DNA of 64,000 nt, taken from contig JAUNLK010000003.1 of the NCBI GenBank assembly GCA_030535395.1, positions 1 to 64,000 on the forward strand. The letters are read 5' to 3'. Source of the DNA: Tissierellia bacterium. Lineage in GTDB: Bacteria; Bacillota; Clostridia; Tissierellales; Peptoniphilaceae. Position numbers and translations under genes: made by a program. The notes under the pieces were generated by a model. That model ran no database searches. It saw only the letters and a program-made list of their open reading frames with translations, and was not told where the DNA came from. Position 1 is the first letter of the stretch; each line of letters begins with the position of its first letter. Positions 32,857 to 41,155 of this stretch are shown piece by piece.

Positions 32857-33669
32857 AAATTTCAATTCTTTCGTGCTGTAAATGAGATGGGCCAACAGGA
32901 GGAAGATGATCCCTCCCAGGAGATTGACGCCAATGCCCACCAGCTGGGGCGCCTCGCCCAGGCTAAAGGCCACGGGATTGAAGACGCCAAAGGGGAGATA
33001 CTCCCCAATGAGGCCCAGTGTGCCCCCCATAATGGTGAAGACCATCCACAGAATGAGGATCAGCAGGGCCAAAGTCACCGAGCCCCCCTCGGCGTGGCTG
33101 GAGCGATTGGACAGGGCCGAGTAGAGATAGCCCAGGGCCAGGAAGATGAAGCCTATGGCCAACAGAGCCAGGCCCACCCAGGCCAAAATGGTCATTAGCT
33201 CCGTCTTATTGGCATCGGGGGCAAAGATGTAGCTGAAGCCCAGAGCGGCCAATAGGGAGAGAATGCAGACCCCCAAATAGAGAATGAGATTTCCAAAAAA
33301 CTTCCCAAAGAGGATGGAACCCCGCTGTACCGGCTGACCGTAGAGATACTCAATGGTCCCGGCACTCTGCTCTCTGGAGAGGGACCGAGCCCCCAGCTGT
33401 ATGGCAAAGATGGCGAAGAGCACCCCCAGATACTGGAAGATAAAGGGCACATAGTGGGTGAGATTGCTGAGGTCCAGCTGGTAGCCAAAGCCCAAGACCG
33501 TGGCCACTTGTGGGGAGAAGTTCTCCTCGAAGCTCTGAACCAAACTCAGGATGTTCTCATCCCCCATGAGGGGGAAGAAGGCCATGAGCAGTCCAATGAA
33601 GATGATGAGGACCAGGGCCCATGAGAAGGACTTTCCAAAATTATGGCGAAACTCCAGTCCAAAAATCAT
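32854..33669 (-). CDS. ABC-2 type transporter permease
   Basis: 271 residues with six membrane helices (the first at 16-36, others between about 70 and 265) and the ABC-2 segment GARSLSREQSAGTIEYLYGQ typical of export permeases between helices. It partners the ATPase encoded immediately upstream (ATGA overlap). Cargo unknown; drug, lipid or peptide exporters share this architecture. Confidence 0.88.
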   Translation of the reverse strand: MIFGLEFRHNFGKSFSWALVLIIFIGLLMAFFPLMGDENILSLVQSFEENFSPQVATVLGFGYQLDLSNLTHYVPFIFQYLGVLFAIFAIQLGARSLSREQSAGTIEYLYGQPVQRGSILFGKFFGNLILYLGVCILSLLAALGFSYIFAPDANKTELMTILAWVGLALLAIGFIFLALGYLYSALSNRSSHAEGGSVTLALLILILWMVFTIMGGTLGLIGEYLPFGVFNPVAFSLGEAPQLVGIGVNLLGGIIFLLLAHLIYSTKELKF

Positions 33670-35045
33670 AGTTGTCCTCCTTTATCGTCCTTGGGTTCAA
33701 AGGAATAGGCTTCCCTGCGGATCAGGGGCTCACCGGAGGGACTCTGGGCATCGGCTGGGACGATCTTCTCGTCCTCAAGAGCTTTTTGAGCCTCCACTGG
33801 CCCGTCCTCCCTGGGGCTGTGAACCACAATTCCAGAGGAAGGATCGCTGTAGCTGTCCACGGGCTCAAAGACCTGAGTCTTGGAGGCCTCATCCTCTGCC
33901 ACCGGGGCGGCCGGAACTGGATCCGCTGCCTCCACCGGGGCGTATTCGTCCTGGGCCACCACTTCCTCCGCCGGGGCCTCGGTGACGGGAGCCACCTCCA
34001 CTGCCGGGGGGGCCTCATCCACGGGAGCCACCGCCACAGTTTCATCCACCGGGGCAATGACCATGGTCTCCTCCTGGGTGTCCGGGAGGTCCTCCACAGG
34101 CTCCGGAGCTTGAGCCTCCTCAGAGGCCGCCACTGGGGGCTCTTGGGGAGCGAAGATGGAGCCATCCCCCTCCTGAGTGGCATAGGATGCAATCTTGTGG
34201 CTCAAAATGGCATCCTCCAGGGTGTAGTCCTGAATGCGCTGCTGATAGAGGACGGTGGTGAGGGTGGGCAAATAGCCATTGTAGAAGAACTCCCGCTCCC
34301 CCTCCTCATCCTTAATGGGGGCGGCGCCAATTTGGGTGAAGGCACTGAGGTCCCCCGTCTCCCCGGTGATTCTCAGCATTTTATCCGAGGAGGTCTTTTC
34401 CTTGACATATTCCATGCCCACAATGCGCCCCTCACTGAGATAGGCGGCGCGGTCGGCGTACTTTTGGCCCACAGTGAGATTTTCCGTGAGCATAAAGACG
34501 GTGAGATGCTCCGTCCGCTGCAATTCCTTTAAATGGCGGAAGAGTTTTTCCACCATGGTCACACTTAAGTACTTGGTGGGTTCATCCAAAATCAACAATT
34601 TGGGGTGGGTGATGAGGGCATTGATAATGGCCACACGCTTCCGCTCGGAGTCCGACAGGTCCCCAAATTTTTTACGATTGTCCAGCTCAAAATAGTCCAT
34701 GAGCTGGCCGATGTCTTCCGTATTTCGGCTCTCATGAAAACTCAGGGTCTTCTTAAAAATACTCATGGGCTTTAAGTGCTCATAGATCCACACATCCTCG
34801 GGAACATAGCCACAAAAAGCCTTCACCAACTGACTTTCCTTCACTGCGTCCATATCAAAAATACGCACTTCACCGCTGCTGGGCTTCAAATAGTGGTAGA
34901 GAATTCTGGCCAGAGTCGTTTTACCGGCCCCTTCAACTCCCATTAGCGCAAAAATTTCCCCCTCGTGCACCTCGAGGTCCAGCGCGTCTAAAATGGTATT
35001 CCGTCTCATTTTCTTCGTGAGTCCACGAATGACGATTCCGCTCAT
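33666..35045 (-). CDS. ABC transporter ATPase with long acidic C-terminal tail
   Basis: 459 residues. The ATP-binding cassette is in the first about 225: Walker A MGVEGAGKTT (near 35-44), signature region DLSDSERKRVAI (weaker than the usual LSGGQ), Walker B LLILDEPT. After a short accessory domain (225-300) comes a stretch of about 155 residues rich in Ala, Pro, Glu, Val and Asp with loosely repeated PVDE and APVxEAP units, followed by the end PLIRREAYSF. ABC-2 ATPases rarely carry such a disordered tail. It drives the permease encoded next. A good promoter lies 25 bases upstream. Confidence 0.87.
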   Translation of the reverse strand: MSGIVIRGLTKKMRRNTILDALDLEVHEGEIFALMGVEGAGKTTLARILYHYLKPSSGEVRIFDMDAVKESQLVKAFCGYVPEDVWIYEHLKPMSIFKKTLSFHESRNTEDIGQLMDYFELDNRKKFGDLSDSERKRVAIINALITHPKLLILDEPTKYLSVTMVEKLFRHLKELQRTEHLTVFMLTENLTVGQKYADRAAYLSEGRIVGMEYVKEKTSSDKMLRITGETGDLSAFTQIGAAPIKDEEGEREFFYNGYLPTLTTVLYQQRIQDYTLEDAILSHKIASYATQEGDGSIFAPQEPPVAASEEAQAPEPVEDLPDTQEETMVIAPVDETVAVAPVDEAPPAVEVAPVTEAPAEEVVAQDEYAPVEAADPVPAAPVAEDEASKTQVFEPVDSYSDPSSGIVVHSPREDGPVEAQKALEDEKIVPADAQSPSGEPLIRREAYSFEPKDDKGGQL

Positions 35046-35067
35046 TGGTCACCTCTCTTTTTTATCC

Positions 35068-35096
35068 ATTATACACAATGAAGATACCCATTACAA
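35068..35096 (-). promoter_or_regulatory. Promoter of the ABC exporter operon
   Basis: TTGTAA (35091-35096), 17 bases, TATAAT (35068-35073) on the minus strand, divergent from the ychF promoter. Confidence 0.8.
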
Positions 35097-35128
35097 AAGA
35101 TTGATACAACAGAATCAGGCTTTATTCG

Positions 35129-35137
35129 TGTTATAAT
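35129..35137 (+). promoter_or_regulatory. Extended -10 promoter of ychF
   Basis: TGT-TATAAT, an extended -10 with no good -35, 21 bases before the ychF start. GGAGGG lies three bases from the ATG. Confidence 0.7.
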
Positions 35138-35157
35138 AGAACAGATTTGGAGGGAAT

Positions 35158-36243
35158 ATGAAATTAGGGATTATCGGACTGCCCAATGTGGGCAAGTCCA
35201 CACTGTTTAACGCCATTACACAAGCCGGTGCCGAAGCGGCCAACTACCCCTTCGCCACCATTGAACCCAATATAGGAACCGTCACCGTGCCCGACCAGCG
35301 GCTGAAGGTCCTCAGTGAAATGAGTGCATCCAAGCAAATTGTCTACGCCACCATCGAATTTGCAGACATTGCAGGCCTGGTGAAGGGCGCCAGCAAGGGC
35401 GAGGGCCTGGGCAATAAATTTTTGAGCAATATCCGGGAAGTGGACGCCTTGGTTCACGTGGTCCGCTGCTTTGAAGACGGCAATATCATCCACGTGGACG
35501 GCTCCGTGGACCCCCTCAGGGACATTGAAACCATCAACTTGGAGCTCATCTTCTCCGACTTGGAGCTGGTGGAAAAGCGGATGGAGCGAGTGAGAAAGCA
35601 GCTCAAGGGGGACAAGGGCTATCAAAAGGAATTCGATCTTCTGGAGCGAATCAAAACCGCCCTGGAGGGGGAACAGCCCGCCCGGAGCCTGGAATACACA
35701 GAGGACGAGGCAAAACTCCTCTCCTCCTTCCAGCTCCTCACCATGAAACCCGTCATCTACGCCGCCAATGTCAGCGAGGACGAGGTCCTGGAGGGAAACG
35801 ATCACGCCAAAGCCGTGGAGGAATTCGCCCAGCAGTCCGGGGATGAAACGGTGATCATCTCCGCCGCCATTGAGGAGGAAATCTCCTCCCTGGACGCCGA
35901 GAGCAAGGCAGAATTCTTGGAAGAGCTGGGCTTCAGCTCCTCCGGCCTGGACCGCCTCATACAGGCCTCCTACCGCCTCCTGGGCCTCATCAGCTTCCTC
36001 ACCACCGGGGAAATGGAATCCAGAGCCTGGACGGTGAAAAAAGGCAGCCTGGCCCCAGAGGCCGCCGGAAAAATCCACAGCGACATCCAGCGAGGCTTCA
36101 TCAAAGCCGATGTCATCGCCTACGACGACCTCATCGCCGCAGGCAATATGGCCGCCGCCAGAGACAAAGGCCTCATTAGAAGCGAAGGCAAAGAATACAT
36201 CATGAAAGACGGCGACGTAGTCAATTTCAAATTCAATGTATGA
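35158..36243 (+). CDS. ychF: Obg-like ATPase/GTPase YchF
   Basis: 361 residues, universal translation-associated P-loop protein that prefers [15 protein letters not shown] (7-18) is the P-loop, followed by [10 protein letters not shown] (switch I), [19 protein letters not shown] (G3 region) and YAANVSEDE in place of the usual NKxD. The C-terminal TGS-like domain (about 277-361) is complete. It stands alone on the plus strand among minus-strand genes, with its own promoter and terminator. Confidence 0.96.
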   Translation: MKLGIIGLPNVGKSTLFNAITQAGAEAANYPFATIEPNIGTVTVPDQRLKVLSEMSASKQIVYATIEFADIAGLVKGASKGEGLGNKFLSNIREVDALVHVVRCFEDGNIIHVDGSVDPLRDIETINLELIFSDLELVEKRMERVRKQLKGDKGYQKEFDLLERIKTALEGEQPARSLEYTEDEAKLLSSFQLLTMKPVIYAANVSEDEVLEGNDHAKAVEEFAQQSGDETVIISAAIEEEISSLDAESKAEFLEELGFSSSGLDRLIQASYRLLGLISFLTTGEMESRAWTVKKGSLAPEAAGKIHSDIQRGFIKADVIAYDDLIAAGNMAAARDKGLIRSEGKEYIMKDGDVVNFKFNV

Positions 36244-36248
36244 GAAAG

Positions 36249-36286
36249 ACCCCCAGGGATTGGTGTTCCAATCCTGGGGGCCTTTT
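36249..36286 (+). terminator. Terminator of ychF
   Basis: CCCCCAGGGATTGG (36250-36263), loop TGTT, CCAATCCTGGGGG (36268-36280), then CCTTTTT. Confidence 0.95.
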
Positions 36287-36364
36287 TGTGTTTTTGTCTG
36301 CTTTTCAGTGGAGCTGGTGTGGGCCCATGCTTGCTCCATTTGTCCTCCCCTGTGGGGTGGTTTC

Positions 36365-37162
36365 TTAGGATTCGGTGGTGGTTTCCGGTTCCACGACGAT
36401 GTCGTCGATGACGGGGGCCATGAGGACTTTCCCGGTGCCGCGGTAGACATTGACCAGTCCTTCGCCACTGAAGGCGGAGCCCATGAGGGATTTGGTGGAT
36501 TTTTCCACGGTAAATTCCAGGGAGCCGCTCCAGGCGAGGGCATTGGGCCCGTCCACTCTCAGTTCGTCGTTTTGAAGTTCCACTTCCACCAGCTCTTCCC
36601 TGGGCACGTGGGACTCCAGGACCACTTTCCCATTGCCCTGGAGTTCGAGATTGAAGAAGCCCTCGCCCCCCAGGCTGGCGGAGCTGAAATTGCTCCTCAT
36701 TTGGGTTCTGTGCTTGAGCTGGCTCTCACAGGCGAGGAAGAGGCCGTCCTCCAGGACGATGCTCCCGTTCCACTGCCCCACATCCACAATGATGAGGTGG
36801 CGATAGGTGGGTTCCAGTACCAGGATTCCCGTTCCGGAGTACTCGGGTTTAATGGCGGATTCCCCCGTGACATTGCTCCGGGCGATTTTTCCAAAGAGGT
36901 CCTTGGCTCCCTTGACCCCGGTGGTGAACTGCACATTCCCCACGGTCCAAGCCATGGCCCCCTTTTGAATGGTAACGGGGGATTTGTTGAGGTCGCAGAC
37001 GACCTGACGCTTGCGAATGTTCATCTGGGCTTGGAAGTACGCGGCCTGGGCTTCTCGGGCGGAGACGCTCAAATCCCGGAGATACTCAATGGTGCGGAAG
37101 GCTCCATCCTCTTGGAGGATGCGGATGTCATCATTTTCTAAGAAATTGGTAATTTTAAACAT
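36365..37162 (-). CDS. AIM24 family protein
   Basis: 265 residues. The repeated beta-strand pattern (KGAMAWTVGNVQFTTG near 65, SGTGILVLEP, LEDGLFLACES, GEGFFNLELQGNGKVVLES, GEGLVNVYRGTGKVLMAP) is that of AIM24/TIGR00266-type proteins, which form beta-barrel-like folds. The bacterial function is unknown; the yeast homologue is mitochondrial. The ATG at 37162 has GAGG five bases upstream. Single gene with its own extended -10 promoter. Confidence 0.85.
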   Translation of the reverse strand: MFKITNFLENDDIRILQEDGAFRTIEYLRDLSVSAREAQAAYFQAQMNIRKRQVVCDLNKSPVTIQKGAMAWTVGNVQFTTGVKGAKDLFGKIARSNVTGESAIKPEYSGTGILVLEPTYRHLIIVDVGQWNGSIVLEDGLFLACESQLKHRTQMRSNFSSASLGGEGFFNLELQGNGKVVLESHVPREELVEVELQNDELRVDGPNALAWSGSLEFTVEKSTKSLMGSAFSGEGLVNVYRGTGKVLMAPVIDDIVVEPETTTES

Positions 37163-37219
37163 AGCCACCTCTTTTCTTTATTCCATTATTACAACACCAG
37201 ACTACAGTGATCTGTCTTT

Positions 37220-37228
37220 ATTATAGCA
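37220..37228 (-). promoter_or_regulatory. Extended -10 promoter of the AIM24 gene
   Basis: TGC-TATAAT on the minus strand, about 58 bases before the start codon; no good -35. Confidence 0.55.
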
Positions 37229-37282
37229 GATAATTGTTAAAAATGGATTAAGGAGTATGGACTTTGATTAAAATGATTTCAC

Positions 37283-38032
37283 TCAGCTGGAGAGTTTGGC
37301 CCTGAGGGCCTTCTTGGCCTCCAAAAATTCGGCCGTGAGGTGGAAGTCCTCGCCCTTCTCTCCCAGGACCATGGCCTCCGCCACCCTGGCCGGGCGGCCC
37401 TTCATGATGTAGATGCGATGGGCCAGTTTCAGGGCCTCGTCCACATTGTGGGTGATGAGGAGGGTGGTGAGGCCCAGCTTACGGCTCTTCTGGATGTAGA
37501 ATTCGTAGAGCTGCTCCTTGGTGGTCTCATCCAGGGCGCTGAAGGGCTCGTCCAGGAGGACCATGGAGGCCTCGGTGAGATAGGTCCTCAACAGGGCCGC
37601 CCGCTGGCGCATCCCCCCGGAGAGGGCCTTGGGATAGAGCTTCTCGTAGCCCTCCAGGCCAAATTCCGAGAAGAGCTCACTGGCTCGCTCATAGGCCTCC
37701 CTCTTGGACATCCCCCGGACCCTCATGGGAATACTCACATTGTCCAGGACCGTCCGCTCCTCTATGAGGAGGTCCTTCTGGAGCATATAGCTGATGTGCC
37801 CCGCTCTCCCGGTGATGTCCTCCCCCTGGAGAAATACTCTGCCCTCATGGGGGGTGAGGACTCCTGCGATAATATTAAAGAGGGTGGTTTTACCCACCCC
37901 ACTTTCGCCCAATAGGGCCACTATTTCTCCCTCTGTCACCTGGAGCTGGGCGTCCTGGAAGATCCATGCTCCCTGGTACTTTTGCCCCACTCCCTGGACT
38001 TCCAGGAGGATTTTATTCTGGGAGGAATTCAT
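37283..38032 (-). CDS. thiZ: Thiamin-precursor ABC transporter, ATP-binding protein
   Basis: 249 residues. Walker A LLGESGVGKTTLF (about 35-47), Q-loop MLQKD, signature LSGGMRQRAAL, Walker B MVLLDEPFSALD and His switch TLLITHNVDE: a complete importer ATPase of the nitrate/sulfonate/taurine group. Last gene of the TPP-controlled operon. Its ATG lies 20 bases inside the end of the binding-protein gene, so translation is coupled. Confidence 0.88.
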   Translation of the reverse strand: MNSSQNKILLEVQGVGQKYQGAWIFQDAQLQVTEGEIVALLGESGVGKTTLFNIIAGVLTPHEGRVFLQGEDITGRAGHISYMLQKDLLIEERTVLDNVSIPMRVRGMSKREAYERASELFSEFGLEGYEKLYPKALSGGMRQRAALLRTYLTEASMVLLDEPFSALDETTKEQLYEFYIQKSRKLGLTTLLITHNVDEALKLAHRIYIMKGRPARVAEAMVLGEKGEDFHLTAEFLEAKKALRAKLSS

Positions 38033-39026
38033 TGGTAAATCCAAAGTCCTCGGGGATTTCCTTGGTGATGAGGCCCTCTTCATAGAGCCAGCTGTAGAAG
38101 GCATTCCAGCGGGCGGGGTCAATTTCTCCCCAGCGGGGGGCATCGGCGATGTACTCGTCCTTGAGGTACTCCTGGGAGGCCTCCACCAGTGCGGGGTCCA
38201 GCTCCGGGGCTGCGGCCAAGAGGACCTGGGCTGCGGCCTTGGGATCTGCTATGGCATCCTCGTAGCCCCTCTTGGTGGCCCGGAGGAAGGCCTCGATGAC
38301 TTGGGGATTTTCCTCCATGAAGTCATTGTTGGCAATGAGGGTGGGGGTGTAGTAGTCGAAGACGGGATTGATGTCCTTGAAGGCAAAGTAGTCGGTGTCG
38401 ATGCCCTTGAGCTCGGCGGCCACGCCGTCCCAGCCCTCGAAGATCCACACGGCATCGATGTCCGTTTGAAGACCGGTGAAGACGTCGGTGATATTGCTGG
38501 GGACCAGCTCCACTTTGGTGAAATCGCCGCCGTCGGTTTCCACGACATTTTTGAGAATGGCCTGCTCGGTTTCAATGCCCCAGGTGGCATAGCGCTTCCC
38601 TTCCAGCCCCTTGGGACGATCCATGCCGCCCCCTGCCAGGGAGATGATCCCGGAGGTATTGTGCTGGAGGAGGGCTGCAATATTGGTCACGGGAAGTGGG
38701 TTCTCCTGGGCATAGCCTGCGGCAATGGTGTCCTGATAGTCCACCCCAAGCTGGGCCTTACCGGAGGCCACCAGGGCGGGAGCGCCGTCCTCTGGGGGCT
38801 GGATAATGGAAAGCTCCAGGCCCTCTTCTTCATAGTAGCCCTTGTCCAGGGCCACATAGAGGCCGGTGTGATTGGTGTTGGGGGTGTAGTCCAAGACCAG
38901 GGTAATGGGCATGAGTTCCCCTTCTCCCTGGGCGGCATCCCCAGAGGCTGCCTCTTCCTTGCCACAGGCGGCCAAAAAGAGGAGGGAGAGGAGGAGTAGA
39001 GGCAGTAATTTTTTCATGTTTTTCAT
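38013..39026 (-). CDS. thiY: Thiamin-precursor ABC transporter, substrate-binding lipoprotein
   Basis: 337 residues. Lipoprotein signal with lipobox LAAC near residue 21, then an NMT1/THI5-like binding domain: LDYTPNTNHTGLYVALDKG, EEEGLELSIIQP, YATWGIETE and VWIFEGWDGVAAE. Relatives bind N-formyl-4-amino-5-aminomethyl-2-methylpyrimidine or hydroxymethylpyrimidine, thiamin breakdown or synthesis intermediates. The ATG at 39026 follows AAAGGAAAT. The TPP riboswitch upstream supports the assignment. Confidence 0.9.
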   Translation of the reverse strand: MKNMKKLLPLLLLSLLFLAACGKEEAASGDAAQGEGELMPITLVLDYTPNTNHTGLYVALDKGYYEEEGLELSIIQPPEDGAPALVASGKAQLGVDYQDTIAAGYAQENPLPVTNIAALLQHNTSGIISLAGGGMDRPKGLEGKRYATWGIETEQAILKNVVETDGGDFTKVELVPSNITDVFTGLQTDIDAVWIFEGWDGVAAELKGIDTDYFAFKDINPVFDYYTPTLIANNDFMEENPQVIEAFLRATKRGYEDAIADPKAAAQVLLAAAPELDPALVEASQEYLKDEYIADAPRWGEIDPARWNAFYSWLYEEGLITKEIPEDFGFTNEFLPE

Positions 39027-39040
39027 AGGATTTCCTTTCT

Positions 39041-39850
39041 TTACAACGAAGTTGGGCCCTTGGGCCTGGTCTCGTCCCTTCGCCAGGGGGTGGCCATCCG
39101 GTGGAGGAGGTCCACTCCCTTGAGGAGGAGGAGGCTCAGGGCCGATATGACAAAGAGCACGGCAAACATGCGGTCGAAGGCAAAGGACTTTCGGACCCGG
39201 GTCATGTAGACCCCCAGGCCCCCACTGCCCCCCAACCACTCGGCAATGACGGCCCCCACAATGGCATAGGCCGCCGAGATCTTGAGGCCCGCGAAGAAAT
39301 GGGGCACCACTTGGGGGAGCTTCACATACCAGAGAATCTGACCGGGGCCCGCCCCCATGGTCTTCAAAAGGCGAATTTGATCGTCGTCCACGGAGTCAAA
39401 GCCGTCCAGGATGCCCATGGCAATGGGAAAGAAGGTCATGAGGATGATGAGGACCACCTTGGCCTCGATGCCATAGCCAAACCACAACACCAGGAGGGGG
39501 GCCACCGCCACCGTGGGGATGGTCTGGGAGACAATCATCAGGGGGTAGAACATCTTCCGCACCAATGGGAGATACTCCATGGTCATGGCCAGTGCCACCC
39601 CCAAAAGGGAGCCCAGCAACAGGCCCAGGAGGGCCTCCTGGACACTGATGATGCTGTGGCTGAAGAGGAGGGGGCCGTCCCCCACCAGCGCCCGGAACAC
39701 CGCCCCGGGACTGGGGAGGAGAAACTCCGGTACAATGCCCAGACTCACTGTGGCCTGCCAGAGGGCAAAGAGAATAATTATGCCAATGGCGGGATAGATT
39801 TTACGAATGGTACTTCCCCACCTTCTCTTCCGTGGTGAGGAGGCCACCAT
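39041..39850 (-). CDS. thiX: Thiamin-precursor ABC transporter, permease
   Basis: 269 residues, six membrane helices, with the importer-permease EAA loop (TMGAGPGQILWYVKLPQVVPHFFAGLKISAAYAIVG region near 185-220). Belongs with ThiY and ThiZ. The start at 39850 overlaps the preceding thiamine-binding gene by 50 bases and has no clear ribosome binding site, so it probably depends on coupling. Confidence 0.88.
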   Translation of the reverse strand: MVASSPRKRRWGSTIRKIYPAIGIIILFALWQATVSLGIVPEFLLPSPGAVFRALVGDGPLLFSHSIISVQEALLGLLLGSLLGVALAMTMEYLPLVRKMFYPLMIVSQTIPTVAVAPLLVLWFGYGIEAKVVLIILMTFFPIAMGILDGFDSVDDDQIRLLKTMGAGPGQILWYVKLPQVVPHFFAGLKISAAYAIVGAVIAEWLGGSGGLGVYMTRVRKSFAFDRMFAVLFVISALSLLLLKGVDLLHRMATPWRRDETRPKGPTSL

Positions 39851-40097
39851 CGGGCTGATAGTTGATTTTTAAGTAGGTCAAAAGGGAGGGCGCCCCCGCC
39901 TCAATGGCCCTCTCCTGAGCCCGGGCGATGAGTTCCATGAGGGCTTCAAATTCCCCCTCAATGACGGTTTCAAAGGGGCTGACGGTGTAGGAGAAGCCGC
40001 TCTTGTCAATTTCAGCAATCACTTCATCGACAATGCGCACGACCTCTGCCTTCCCCTCCACTTGGGGCAATACTTGAATGGCTACGGCACAGTTCAT
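39801..40097 (-). CDS. Small thiamine-binding protein (MTH1187/YkoF-like)
   Basis: 98 residues with the MTH1187/YkoF ferredoxin-like fold pattern: AVAIQVLPQVEG at the start, VDEVIAEIDKSGFSYTVSPF and FETVIEGEFEALMELI. YkoF binds the pyrimidine part of thiamin. It is the first gene after the TPP riboswitch. The position directly in front of the transporter genes suggests it captures the imported precursor or acts as a sensor in the cytoplasm; this is inference. Confidence 0.85.
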   Translation of the reverse strand: MNCAVAIQVLPQVEGKAEVVRIVDEVIAEIDKSGFSYTVSPFETVIEGEFEALMELIARAQERAIEAGAPSLLTYLKINYQPDGGLLTTEEKVGKYHS

Positions 40098-40117
40098 AAA
40101 ATCTTCCTTTCTACTAA

Positions 40118-40150
40118 CAAAAAAAGGACTTCAACCCAAGTCAAAGTCCA
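40118..40150 (-). terminator. Riboswitch-controlled terminator of the thi operon
   Basis: On the minus strand GGACTT-TGACTTGGGTTG-AAGTCC followed by T7, between the TPP aptamer and the first gene: the expression platform that stops transcription when TPP is bound. Confidence 0.9.
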
Positions 40151-40154
40151 TAAA

Positions 40155-40232
40155 TGCACTTCCCTACGCTCGGATTATCGAAACAGGTTCAAAGGGTCGT
40201 TAAAAACTCTCAGCTTACGCTCCCCCAGTGAA
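40155..40232 (-). promoter_or_regulatory. TPP (THI-element) riboswitch
   Basis: The minus strand contains the conserved order CACTGGGGGAGC, GCTGAGAG, GACCCTTTGAACCTG, CGATAATCCGAGCG and TAGGGAAGTG, the aptamer core that binds thiamin pyrophosphate; CACT/AGTG closes stem P1. It lies 58 bases upstream of the thiamine-binding gene with an intrinsic terminator between. High TPP should shut off transport. Confidence 0.95.
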
Positions 40233-40261
40233 GTATGCAGTTGTTTCAGACTTGCAGCTGA

Positions 40262-40612
40262 TCAGGACTCCCCATTTTTTCTCCGCAGATCCGGCTCCTC
40301 CAAATCCCCGTCCCGGTGGTAGATGCCGATGCACAGGGCAAAGAGGAGGGAGCTGATTCCGCTGGTGAGACTCAAAAGAGAGATGTAAATATTGTCCAGA
40401 CTCTCCCGCACAAAGAGGCGATTGAGGACCATGAGGAGGGCAAAAATCCCCACAAAGATCAGTATGAGTCCAGGCAGGTACTTGAGAAATCGGAGTTTTC
40501 TGGAAATCATGCTGACTACCAAAGTCAGAAAGATCCCAGCCAGAGAGGACACCAAGATCATAATCATATAACTGGTGTTGCCGTTGACCATATCCGAAAT
40601 TTGTCCTAGCAT
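40262..40612 (-). CDS. Small membrane protein, 116 aa
   Basis: Three to four membrane helices (about 15-36, 42-64, 76-98) and a charged C-terminus (DGDLEEPDLRRKNGES). No family recognised. Last gene of the mtnA/HD/two-component run, nine bases after the lipoprotein gene, ending just before the thi riboswitch. Confidence 0.65.
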   Translation of the reverse strand: MLGQISDMVNGNTSYMIMILVSSLAGIFLTLVVSMISRKLRFLKYLPGLILIFVGIFALLMVLNRLFVRESLDNIYISLLSLTSGISSLLFALCIGIYHRDGDLEEPDLRRKNGES

Positions 40613-40621
40613 GGGCGCCTC

Positions 40622-41155
40622 CTAAAGAGAATAATAGATCTTTTCCGTGTGGGCATTTTGAAGGAGCAAATCCAACTTCCTGGCCTCCAGGGTGGTCTTG
40701 GTCTTCATCAGCTCAAAGAGATTGCCGTACAAGTCGATATAAGCCACATCCTCCTTCTCCTGGTAGAGCCTGAAATAGAGCTCTCCCTCTCCCCCCACCG
40801 TAATGGCAAAGAGATTTTCCGAGGTAATGGATGTTTCCTGTACGGGAATATTATAACGCAAATCTACAAAATATTCAGCCCTACCTTTCATCATGGTGTA
40901 CTGTGGATGCTCCAAGAGCTGATCGTTAAAGAGCACCACGTCCTTGTTGAGGATGAAGGTGGCGCCGATGTACTGCTGGACCTGGTCGTGGGGGTCCTTG
41001 GCGTGGACGACGCGGGTGACAATCCACCGCCCCTCCATGGGGGCGTGATTGAGGGTGGGCTTTAGAATGGAGGGGCTGAGGCCGGTGGTGTCGGCGGCGC
41101 AGCCTGTGAGGATGATGAGGCTCAAAATTAGGGCCGTGAGTTTTCCCCTATTCAT
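40622..41155 (-). CDS. Putative lipoprotein of a two-component operon
   Basis: 177 residues starting MNRGKLTALILSLIILTGCA: signal peptide with lipobox LTGC. The mature domain is beta-rich (GRWIVTRVVHAKD, YFVDLRYNIPVQE, GELYFRLYQE). No family recognised. It overlaps the sensor kinase gene by eight bases, with GGAGGGG three bases before the ATG, so it may be an accessory sensor or a target of that system; inference only. Confidence 0.7.
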   Translation of the reverse strand: MNRGKLTALILSLIILTGCAADTTGLSPSILKPTLNHAPMEGRWIVTRVVHAKDPHDQVQQYIGATFILNKDVVLFNDQLLEHPQYTMMKGRAEYFVDLRYNIPVQETSITSENLFAITVGGEGELYFRLYQEKEDVAYIDLYGNLFELMKTKTTLEARKLDLLLQNAHTEKIYYSL

